From NCBI GenBank assembly GCA_947683425.1, contig CANTUQ010000003.1, forward strand, positions 434,001 to 498,000: a stretch of DNA of 64,000 bases, in the 5' to 3' direction. Below are positions 33,322-43,341 of this stretch, one piece after another; position 1 is the first letter of the stretch; every line of letters begins with the position of its first letter. Below the pieces are notes generated by a model that ran no database searches, was not told the DNA's origin, and was given only the letters and a program-made list of their open reading frames with translations. The position numbers and the translations under genes were made by a program. This DNA comes from Excoecaria cochinchinensis (Eukaryota > Streptophyta > Magnoliopsida > Malpighiales > Euphorbiaceae).

Positions 33322-34050
33322 CCATGCCCTGATGCTATTCCTGAGGGCGATTTCCAGGTTATTCAAACCAACTATCCCAAAGTTCTCATTTCAAACAACA
33401 TATCCTCATTCCAATAGCAATAAAAACCCAAATCAAACATCATTGAATCATGTCATTAATAAGTCTTTCACATGAATTCGAAGAACAACATCACATTACA
33501 TCAATTCATGCTAACACTTAACAATGCAAAGTCTTAGTCATGCAACGGAACAATTTACACTTAAGCATAGCATAATATTCTTAGAGAAGGATCATAAGTA
33601 CAGATATGCACAATACATTTCACATCCAATATTACATGTTCATGATGAACAACCATGAAATTGGCATTCATAACTCACTCGATTTCAGATGGCGATATAC
33701 GATGCCACCCACAACAACTAACATTAATAAATCACATTAAGCAACCCCAATTCATTCTATATCCTTTAAATGTGTATAACTTAATCATGTTACACACGCT
33801 CATACAGATTAAGGTATTACAACCCTTAAATGTCATTTAACTGGACTAGATTCTAATCATACAATTACACCTAATTGTTTCATTCATTTGTATTCATCTT
33901 AATCCTATTCATGCTTATTTTCCAAGTGAAAACTATTATTATACTCATGTAATAGACCTACACATGCATTGGATGGATCCTAGGAAGTTCCGGTGCAAAA
34001 CGGGTGCAATTCGGGAAGAAAAACACATAAAGTGGTCAAGACAGAAGGGG

Positions 34051-34157
34051 TCAAGGTGGTAATGAATTTGGTTACCACCGTGAGGTCCCAAACTAAGCAT
34101 TCTGTCCAGGATTTACATATGTCACGGTGGTAATGAATTTGGTTACCACCGTGACCT
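34051..34157. repeat. Two further inverted repeats of the same type
   Basis: Copies at 34051 and 34122 (offset 71), arms TCACGGTGGTAA and TTACCACCGTGA. Here both arms carry the same TTACCACC pairing, closer to perfect than the cluster at 33069. Confidence 0.85.
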
Positions 34158-34808
34158 ACCAAAAACTTGCAAACCAGAAGCTACGATTCAGTACTGCTTC
34201 ACAACGCATTTGTGCTCAGCCTAAACGGACATCTAAATGACATGTTTAGGCAAAAGCTCCTTCTTAATAAATCTTCCCTAGGATGTTAAAATTCAAATAA
34301 AACAAATTCCAGGTCAATTGGACATCTATAGATCCAGATATGTTCTAAACAACCCACAGTGCTTCCCTGAACCCGTCCAAAGAAGATAACTCTACTTCTT
34401 GACCACTTTTGGGACACTTAGAGTTGCAATTAGCTCAAACCTATTTCTAACACATTTGTAGGTATAGATCTTAGCTTTCTGAAGGTACTAATTTCATACC
34501 ATTTGGAGTTCTAAAACTCCCGAAACATCTTAATATCCGAAGGAAGGTCCAGTGTATTCTAATCCAGTTTTTCACCCAAAATCCTATTCACATGCACAAA
34601 TGAAAAATTTAAACCAACACTCACTACCATCATCACAAGTCATCAACATCACACTCAAGAAGCTTATATAATACATGAATATACAAAAATTCATTTACAT
34701 ATAAAAGAAAGTTTTCCAAACCTCAAAGAAGCACAACCCACTATTCTCTTCAAGTTTTTAATCCTCAATCTTTTCCTTAGTCCTTGCCATTCCTCTTGCT
34801 TACCAAAG

Positions 34809-34925
34809 CTTGCATACACCAAAACCCAGAAAATTATTCTTAATCCACACCCTAGATCCAAAATCAAAAGCAACTTAAAAAGAGAAGAAAATCAAAGTAT
34901 CAATAACCAAACCCTAACCACTTAC
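34809..34925 (-). other. Putative leader mini-intron in LTR
   Basis: Minus strand donor GAAGAG|GTAAGTGG at 34925 and acceptor TGTATGCAAG ending at 34809, 117 nt. Downstream is purine-rich text (GGAATGGCAAGGACTAAGGA) resembling the corresponding part of other LTRs. Confidence 0.5.
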
Positions 34926-35460
34926 CTCTTCAATCATGTTCCCCAAGCTCTACCAAATTAACTCTAACTCACTCAAAACCAAAAGATTGAGCAAGAAACG
35001 GGGAGGAGAGGAAAAGAAAAAATGGAAAATGAGGAGGAAGAGAGGACAACGGGAACAAGAACAAGAAGGGAATCTGCTTTTCCTCTTTCCTAAACCCAAA
35101 TCACACTAAATGCTCCCACCTAACTCTCCACATGGCAAGCTCCCATTGGGAAAACAAACCACCTTTGACTTAGTCACTCCTTGCACCATACTCACTCCAC
35201 ATACAAACATTTCTTGAATAAAAATCTTCAAGGTACCTCACTTGAGTCACACCAAATCATTTCCTAAAACCCACTTATACCCTACTTCCAAACACAACAA
35301 GCACACTCTAACCTTTCCTCACTTAACTTAACTTATTTAATTAATCACTTTACAATTAAGTCCTTATCATCAAATTCACTCACATACAAATTACTGAAAT
35401 ACCCTTCACCTATCCGACTTAGCATGCGAATTCCGACTAAGGCCATTTTGGGGTGTGACA

Positions 35461-36182
35461 AATCTTCCCTCCTAAAAGAATTTCGTCCTCAAAATTCACA
35501 TACACCGGAAGGATTCTCAACACCACATTCCAAGTCACCGCCAAACTCATACACTTCATGTATAAACCCCCCGACTTTCGCCGACAGCTATACATATCCT
35601 TTTAATACTTCAAAGATGTCCATACAAGATCATATCACCTTCTCTCGCACAAAATTCCGAAATACTCTTTCTACTCCACTTAAATCAAACACAGAACACT
35701 TTCCTTAATAGCTGCTATGGTTACCATCACCACTCTTAACCTTAATACCAAATACTCCATGTACATCCTGTCAGCTTTCCCTCAGTCAAAACACATATGC
35801 AATGCTTCTCATGTATGGTCAAAGGGATGATGATGCAATGAGAATGCGATGGCTCAAGTATGCAGAGTGATGTAGAAGAAATGCAATTGATGCTATAATG
35901 ATGCACTTTATCCCATCCCCATGATTCAATATGCTTTCATTCAAAAACTTTTTCTGGAGATAGCTGACAGGTATACAGAGTACTACCAATTCCTTACAAA
36001 ATCCAAAGACCCTTACACTAACGTCCTGTCATCGGAAGCAGGACCAGACTCTATCTAAACATGACACAAGACTCGTCACATCTGCATTAGGCCACGACAC
36101 AAAACCGACTCACATGCAAAGACGCGACACATAACAAACAACACACCCAGAACCGCCAAACCGGCGCTCTGATACCACTAAA
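35461..36182 (-). other. Interior of non-autonomous element, non-coding
   Basis: The polypurine tract (minus strand TTTAGGAGGGAAGATT) abuts the left LTR and follows the TTTTGAGGACGAAATT segment. The PBS (TGGTATCAGAGC) lies at about 36168-36179. The leader matches 481-600 in part (ATCTGCATTAGGC, AACCGCC), but the gag ATG is changed to ATA at the equivalent place. Positions 35560-36000 show no gag or pol similarity and no long frame. It keeps what reverse transcription needs in cis and nothing else. Confidence 0.8.
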
Positions 36183-39100
36183 TGTAACACCCCCAACGTC
36201 CCCATTGGAAGGACGCCGGAGAGCGCTACCCGATGCTCACTCACATACATGCACACATACGCTAAGCGAAAGCATACGTTCATGCAAAAACACGGGAAAT
36301 TAAAAACTTAACTTGAGAAGCAAAACTGGACATACATTAACTCACACACACGCAGGCACTAAGCCACAACATATACACATGCATACATATGATCATTCAG
36401 AGGAAGCATAAAGAGGAGAAATAACTGAAACTTAATTACAATAAGATCCTTACATAATCAAAAGGCTATAAATTACAGAAATCAAAATACAGAAGCTGAA
36501 CCGAATAACATAACACTTCTAACTCCTATGTGGCCGACCCTGCAGACGCGCGACTCGAACCGAACCACACCTTCCACCTGCACGGGAAAAGAGCCCGTGC
36601 TAAGCGATAAACGCTTAGTGGGGAGAACACACAAGCAAGATGGACGACCATTCACAATGGTCGCCAGAACAATTTACATACACAAATGGCATATACAAAT
36701 AATCACAACAGATGGATAAATAAGCCTGCATAGGTAAGCCATGCATCGGAAGTTCATAATCACATACTTATACATATTACTTGAGTGCTCGTCTCAATAT
36801 CATATTCGTCCGAATACTACACTCTTATATCATATTAAGCAAAGCCCCAAGCAGATAAGGGATCACAGTAGATACAAATATTCATGTAAGAATACCAACC
36901 GACTCTTATGCATATAGCTACCGGGGCATCAAGTGTCAGTACCCTACCGTGCACAGTCACGAGAGATAATACACATATGACTATCATGCCAAGTATTCAT
37001 GCATTAACGGAAAACCCATTCACATGCAATACAATTATCCGACAATACGCACTAAACTATCATGCCGAGAACGCTAGTTAACTAAACATACTTTTATCAT
37101 TCCTTGAAATGTAAATACATGACCACACGCTGAAATCACTACAATAGGAAAATTAGAGAGAGGAGGCACGTAACATAACACAATATATATATATACATTC
37201 CAAGGTCAAGAGCACATTCATTACGTATCTTGATTCATATAATTCACTATAACCGTCAAAAGTACAAAATCATGTTTGCACATGTTTACTAATCATAGCA
37301 TTCAAAACCTATTAATTCATATTCTTATAGACATAACTAATCGAATTCATGGCATTCAAAGGATCATGGTCACAGGCACGCACATCTTAATTCCCGTACC
37401 TATATTCACAACCGTTGGCATACCATACATTCACACTATGTTATGCATATACCCATATATGTAGATAATTATGTCCAATTCACATGTTTAGGTCACACTT
37501 AACCCATTCAGAGATTCATAATCACATTCGGATACATAACCGATTCACATGTCCAGAATCATGCTTAATCGAATATCACATTCTCTTGTTCATATTAGGC
37601 AAAACAAACAGAATACCTGCTGACTCAAAATAGTGGATAACGAGTATACAAAAAGTACTTTACGGGTACAAGCCGATTACAAAAAGTACCTTACGGGTAC
37701 AAATCGCAAACTATTTTTCTTTTCATTCTCAAACATTTTTATGGAGGATCTTAAACAAGATCAAACCACATTACAGAAGGTTCGCGAGGAACCAAACGGG
37801 GACCTGATCGGGGTCCAAACGGAAACGGAAGCTGCAGCAAAGACTCTATTAGGCATGCCTAACTATCCACTAGACTGACTCTTGCAGGCGGAGGATTACA
37901 CAGTTTACGGCCATAGTTCAATTATAACACGCAAAGAGTTCACTTACTTTGAGGAATCAGTACATACATAATATAGCTCATATCAGGTGGTATCGTGTGC
38001 TAAAATCCATGATTAAACATTCCTAACACATACAAAAATTAAAGGATTTTATTGCAAAAATAGGGTAGGTCACGGTGGTAATCAAACTGGTTGCCACCGT
38101 GACATACCAAGGATCTTCGGCAGAAAGCAAGTCTGGGGTACCTGACAGTGGTAACTAATTAGGTTGCCACCGTGACATACCCACAACCCAGAACAAAATC
38201 TAAGGTCTGAACACCTCACGGTGGTAACCGGATTGGTTGCCACCGTGACCTATTCAAACTCACGGCAGAATGCATCTGGTTCATGCCTCACGGTGGTAAT
38301 CAAATTGGTTGCCACCGTGACCCATGCCCAGATGCGATTCCTGAGGGCGATTTCCAGGTTATTCAAACCAACTATCCCAAAGTTCTCATTTCAAACAACA
38401 TATCCTCATTCCAATAGCAATAAAAACCCAAATCAAACATCATTGAATCATGCCATTAATAAGTCTTTCACATGAATTCGAAGAACAACATCACATTACA
38501 TCAATTCATGCTAACACTTAACAATGCAAAGTCTTAGTCATGCAACGGAACAATTTACACTTAAGCATAGCATAATATTCTTAGAGAAGGATCATAAGTA
38601 CAGATATGCACAATACATTTCACATCCAATATTACATGTTCATGATGAACAACCATGAAATTGGCATTCATAACTCACTCGATTTCAGATGGCGATATAC
38701 GATGCCACCCACAACAACTAACATTAATAAATCACATTAAGCAACCCCAATTCATTCTATATCCTTTAAATGTGTATAACTTAATCATGTTACACATGCT
38801 CATACAGATTAAGGTATTACAACCCTTAAATGTCATTTAACTGGACTAGATTCTAATCATACAATTACACCTAATTGTTTCATTCGTTTGTATTAATCTT
38901 AATCCTATTCATGCTTATTTTCCAAGTGAAAACTATTATTATACTCATTTAATAGACCTACACATGCATTGGATGGATCCTAGGAAGTTCCGATGCAAAA
39001 CGGGTGCAATTCGGGAAGAAAAACACATAAAGTGGTCAAGACAGAAGGGGTCATGGTGGTAATGAATTTAGTTACCACCGTGAGGTCCCAAACTAAGCAT

Positions 39101-40460
39101 TCTGTCCAGGATTTACATATGTCACGGTGGTAATGAATTTGGTTACCACCGTGACCTACCAAAAACTTGCATACCAGAAGCTACGATTCAAGACTGCTTC
39201 ACAACGCATTTTTACTCAGCCTAAACAGACATCTAAATGACATGTTTAGGCAAAAGTTCGTTCTTAACAAATCTTGACTAGGATGTTAAAATTCAAATAA
39301 AACAAATTCCAGGTCAATTGGACATCTATAGATCCAGATATGTTCTAAACAACCCACAGTGCTTCCCTGAACCCGTCCAAAGAAGATAACTCTACTTCTT
39401 GACCACTTTTGGGACACTTAGAGTTGCAATTAGCTCAAACCTATTTCTAACACATTTGTAGGCATAGATCTTAGCTTTCTGAAGGTACTAATTTCATACC
39501 ATTTGGAGTTCTACAACTCCCAAAACAGCTTAATATCCGAAGGAAGGTCCAGTCTATTCTAATCCAATTTTTCACCCAAAATCCTATTCACATGCACAAA
39601 TGAACAATTTAAACCAACACTCACTACCATCATCACAAGTCATCATAAACACACTCAAGAAGCTTATATAATACATGAATATACAAAAATTCATTTACAT
39701 ATAAAAGAAAGTTTCCCAAACCTCAAAGAAGCACAACCCACTATTCTCTTAAAGTTTTTAATCCTCAATCTTTTCCTTAGTCCTTGCCATTCCTCTTGCT
39801 TACCAAAGCTTGCATACACCAAAACCCAGAAAATTATTCTTAATCCACACCCTAGATCCAAAATCAAAAGCAACTTAAAAAGAGAAGAAAATCAAAGTAT
39901 CAATAACCAAACCCTAACCACTTACCTCTGCAATCATGTTCCCCAAGCTCTACCAAATTAACTCTAACTCACTCAAAACCAAAAGATTGAGCAAGAAACG
40001 GGGAGGAGAGGAAAAGAAAAAATGGAAAATAAGGAGGAAGAGAGGGCAACGGGAACAAGAACAAGAAGGGAATCTGCTTTTCCTCTTTCTTAAACCCAAA
40101 TCACACTAAATGCTCCCACCTAACTATCCACATGGCAAGCTCCCATTGGGCAAACAAACCACCTTTGACTTAGTCACTCCTTGCACCATACTCACTCCAC
40201 ATGCAAACATTTCTTGAATAAAAATCTTCAAGGTACCTCACTTGAGTCACACCAAATCATTTCCTAAAACCCACTTATACCCTACTTCCAAACACAACAA
40301 GCACACTCTAACCTTTCCTCACTTAACTTAACTTATTTAATTAATCACTTTACAATTAAGTCCTTATCATCAAATTCACTCACATACAAATTACTTAAAT
40401 ACCCTTCACTTATCCGACTTAGCATGCGAATTCCGACTAAGGCCATTTTGGGGTGTGACA
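36183..40460 (-). repeat. 5' LTR of the non-autonomous element
   Basis: Near-identical partner of 31180-35460 with the same internal modules: double stem-loop about 36580-36618, ladder 37686-37885, inverted repeats at 38070-38322 and 39051-39157, and donor/acceptor at about 39925 and 39809. It ends GGGGTGTGACA at 40460, next to the SINE trimer rather than flanking host DNA. Confidence 0.9.
38069..38322. repeat. Inverted-repeat array, second LTR copy
   Basis: Four copies equivalent to 33069-33321, with a few substitutions (for example CTGACAGTGG in the second copy). Two more copies lie at 39051-39157. Confidence 0.85.
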
Positions 40461-40465
40461 AATAG

Positions 40466-40668
40466 TAGCCTAATGGTAGTGGGATTCTAAGAATTAAAGG
40501 ACTTATCCCCAGGTCCTTGGTTCGAATCCCACGGAAGGCAAAAATGCACAAGGGGAGTGTGAAGTTCTGTGAGTAATGGCTGGGACCCGGTTCTGTCCTC
40601 CTCCCGACGGGATGTGTTCCGGGGAGTTGAGTCTGTTCTGTACTGTCCCTGTCGTTACAATAAAAGGC
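40466..40668 (+). mobile_element. tRNA-derived SINE, copy 1
   Basis: About 203 bp starting TAGCCTAATGGTAGTGGG (box A-like) with box B GGTTCGAATCC at 40519-40529, the internal RNA polymerase III promoter of a tRNA. The body continues with ATGCACAAGGGGAGTGTGAA and ends GTCGTTACAATAAAA. I do not recognise the SINE family by name. It joins copy 2 tail to tail. Confidence 0.8.
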
Positions 40669-40870
40669 GCCTTTTATTGTAACGACCGGGCCCGTACGGA
40701 ACAGAATCAACTCCCCGGAACACATCCCGTCGGGAGGATACAGAACTGTGTCCCAGCCATTACTCACAGACCTTCACACTCCCCTTGTGCATTTTTGCCT
40801 TCCGTGGGATTCGAACCAAGGACCTGGGGATAAGTCCTTTAATTCTTAGAATCCCACTACCATTAGGCTA
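40669..40870 (-). mobile_element. tRNA-derived SINE, copy 2 (inverted)
   Basis: The reverse complement of copies 1 and 3 over its length, with box B at about 40808-40818 on the minus strand. It joins copy 1 at a 24-bp perfect palindrome (centre 40668/40669) and copy 3 at a 20-bp perfect palindrome (centre about 40870). Confidence 0.8.
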
Positions 40871-41066
40871 GCCTAATGGTAGTGGGATTCTAATAATTGA
40901 AGGACTTATCCCTAGGTCCTTGGTTCGAATCCCACGGAAGGCAAAAATGCACAAGGGGAGTGTGAAGGTCTGTGAGTAATGGCTGGGACACAGTTCTGTA
41001 TCCTCCCGACGGGATGTGTTCCGGGGAGTTGATTCTGTTTCGTACGGGCCCGGTCGTTACAATAAT
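40869..41066 (+). mobile_element. tRNA-derived SINE, copy 3
   Basis: The same ~198-bp unit as copy 1 with box B GGTTCGAATCC near 40921, ending GGTCGTTACAATAA. LTR sequence (TACCATCATCAC) follows directly. Confidence 0.8.
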
Positions 41067-41901
41067 ACCATCATCACAAGTCATCAACAACACACTCAAG
41101 AAGCTTATATAATACATGAATATACAAAAATTCATTTACATATAAAAGAAAGTTTCCCAAACCTCAAAGAAGCACAACCCACTATTCTCTTCAAGTTTTT
41201 AATCCTCAATCTTTTCCTTAGTCCTTGCCATTCCTCTTGCTTACCAAAGCTTGCATACACCAAAACCCAGAAAATTATTCTTAATCCACACCCTAGATCC
41301 AAAATCAAAAGCAACTTAAAAAGAGAAGAAAATCAAAGTATCAATAACCAAACCCTAACCACTTACCTCTTCAATCATGTTCCCCAACCTCTACCAAATT
41401 AACTCTAACTCACTCAAAACCAAAAGATTGAGCAAGAAACGGGGAGGAGAGGAAAAGAAAAAATGGAAAATGAGGAGGAAGAGAGGGCAACGGGAACAAG
41501 AACAAGAAGGGAATCTGCTTTTCCTCTTTCCTAAACCCAAATCACACTAAATGCTCCCACCTAACTCTCCACATGGCAAGCTCCCATTGGGCAAACAAAC
41601 CATCGTTGACTTAGTCACTCCTTGCACCATACTCACTCCACATACAAACAATTTTTGAATAAAAATCTTCAAGGTACCTCACTTGAGTCACACAAAATCA
41701 TTTCCTAAAACCCACTTATACCCTACTTCCATACACAACAAGCACACTCTAACCTTTCCTCACTTCACTTAACTTATTTAATTAATCACTTTACAATTAA
41801 GTCCTTATCATCAAATTCACTCACATATAAATTACTGAAATACCCTTCACTTATCCGACTTAGCATGCGAATTCCGACTAAGGCCATTTTGGGGTGTGAC
41901 A
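41066..41901 (-). repeat. Third LTR fragment (836 bp)
   Basis: Matches the U3-side end of the LTRs at 31180 and 36183 (34626-35460 equivalent), including the mini-intron signals and the GGGGTGTGACA terminus at 41901. It is followed by the TTACA target duplication. Confidence 0.9.
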
Positions 41902-41906
41902 TTACA

Positions 41907-43313
41907 GGTTCGAATAAAAAAACCATTTCATTTTTATCACATTTAAAAACCTTTTACTGAGGGGATCTTGAACAAGATCCAAACACATTGAAAAGGATCG
42001 CGGGGATCCGAACACATTAAAAAGGGTTCGCGAGGAACCAAACGGAGGACCTGATCGGGGTCTAAACATCCAAAGGTGCTGCAGCTAAAGAGACTCTATT
42101 AGGCATGCCTAACTATCCACTAGACTGACTCTAACAGGTCATGCATAGAGAAATTCACATATTGAGTTCATAACTTAAGGTAATAAGCAACCCATTCTGA
42201 ATTCAACTAGCATTTAATAAATTGCTCGAGCAACAATACCGAATACATTTAAGCATAGCACATTATTCATCACAAGACTCACAAATCTAAGGCTTGCATA
42301 ATACATCGAACTCATTTCATAATATTCACCAAATTGCTCATATATCATTCACTAGTTCATAAATGTATAGTTCATCATATCAATCATGCACAAAACCCAT
42401 TTACACAATTTAAATCTCAGCAATATTTATATCCAAAACACAACATATAATTTATCATGGATACCATGTTGTTTGTCATGAAAAAATCATGATATTACAC
42501 ATATAAGCAAAATAATATAGCATACAGTATTAAAAAGCTAAGAAAAGACATTTAAAACTCATTTTAGAAAAACAGAGCACGTGAGAGAAACAGGGTGTAC
42601 TGGAGTCACTATCGCGATCGCGACAAAGTCACGCTCACCACAGAATGGCTAGCGACATTTCGTGAGCATTGCTCACGACTCTCACAAGTTCTTAGCCTTC
42701 AGACACAAGAGCTGGAAATTCCGTTCTGTCGCGCTCGAGAGAAGGTCACGCTCGTGACAGCATCGGGATTTCCATTTCTCAACAAAAATGCAGGAAGCCC
42801 AGACAATTCAAATCAAAACCATTTTCACCCAAATTAAACTTAAACTCCAACTTACCTCAAAACAGGCCTTCCAGACACCATAACCAACATAAACAACATA
42901 TTTCCACAATTAATTCCAAATAAATCATCAGTTCACAAATCAATATCTCAATAATTAGAAAACAAGAAAATTTGCAGCCAAAAATTCATTCACTTCACAT
43001 TATTCAAGAATTTCATGCATATCTCAAAACTCACATATGAACATCAACTCAAGAAAGTTCCCAAACTCATGCATAACACATTCCGAATCCAAACAAACAT
43101 TTAATAATATAGCACAACAAAGTATACCGTTAAATAATGTGTGGAAACTTAAATGACACTAAATAATATATAAAAACATAAAATAGTAAAAACAGGACGA
43201 AAACGGAAAGAATCGAAAACATCAAAATCTTGGGGACAGTAGCGCTTTACACGGCGGTATGACCAATCCATACCACCGTGTAACTCACTTTACTGGGGGG
43301 TATGGCCTAGTCA
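41907..43313 (-). repeat. Left LTR of the 17.8 kb insertion, second piece
   Basis: Resumes in register with 44805 onward. Ladder: GGATCTT/AAGATCC 41963-41980, GGATC/GATCC 41995-42009, GGTTC/GAACC 42024-42038, then TTAGGCATGCCTAA. CpG palindromes at 42606-42765 (GTCGCGATCGCGAC type) and a TTACACGGCGGTATG hairpin at 43246. The LTR breaks off near 43313, so its U3 end is missing. Confidence 0.85.
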
Positions 43314-43341
43314 ATACGTATCAGAGCTCTAATAACACAAC
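43314..43341 (-). other. Degraded PBS region
   Basis: GCTCTAATAACACAAC just left of the LTR at 43342 matches the usual GCTCTGATACCACAAC with three changes. It is the only trace of the element interior, which was deleted between it and the left LTR. Confidence 0.6.

Larger units (their letters stand above)
31180..35460 (-). repeat. 3' LTR of the non-autonomous element
   Basis: In element sense, from 35460: TGTCACACCCCAAAATGG start; putative mini-intron 34925-34809; TTGAGGTTTGG near 34722; inverted repeats 34157-34051 and 33321-33069; ladder 32893-32746; stem GTACCTTACGGGTAC 32700-32686; double stem-loop 31615-31578; end GGGGGTGTTACA at 31180. No coding potential seen. Confidence 0.9.
31180..40460 (-). 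mobile_element. Non-autonomous LTR element: 4.28 kb LTRs, 722-bp interior
   Basis: LTR 31180-35460, interior 35461-36182, LTR 36183-40460. PBS and polypurine tract are both present, but there is no gag or pol. The LTRs differ at roughly one base per hundred where I compared them, so insertion was recent relative to the rest. The leader next to the PBS and the LTR ends resemble the left-edge element (1-3163), a possible autonomous relative. It is LARD-like in having no genes, but with an unusually short interior. Confidence 0.85.
31180..41901 (-). mobile_element. 10.7 kb nested insertion with perfect TTACA target duplication
   Basis: TTACA occurs at 31175-31179 and again at 41902-41906. Inside are a complete non-autonomous element (31180-40460), a SINE trimer (40466-41066) and a third LTR fragment (41066-41901). 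The outer ends are proper LTR termini (TGTAACACC... and ...GGGGTGTGACA). The host LTR continues at 41907 in register with the copy at about 44805. Confidence 0.9.

Noticed and set aside
40657..40880. MITE or other DNA transposon with terminal inverted repeats
   Set aside because: The inverted structure comes from oppositely oriented SINE copies that share internal pol III promoter boxes; no separate target duplication found.
40466..41066. True tRNA genes
   Set aside because: Boxes A and B are present, but no cloverleaf could be completed with proper acceptor and anticodon arms, and the unit extends to ~200 bp in three copies, as a SINE does.
40345..41135. Open frames of 80-140 codons across the SINE region
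   Set aside because: They are palindromic reads of the SINE body on both strands; no protein family and no conservation beyond the repeat.
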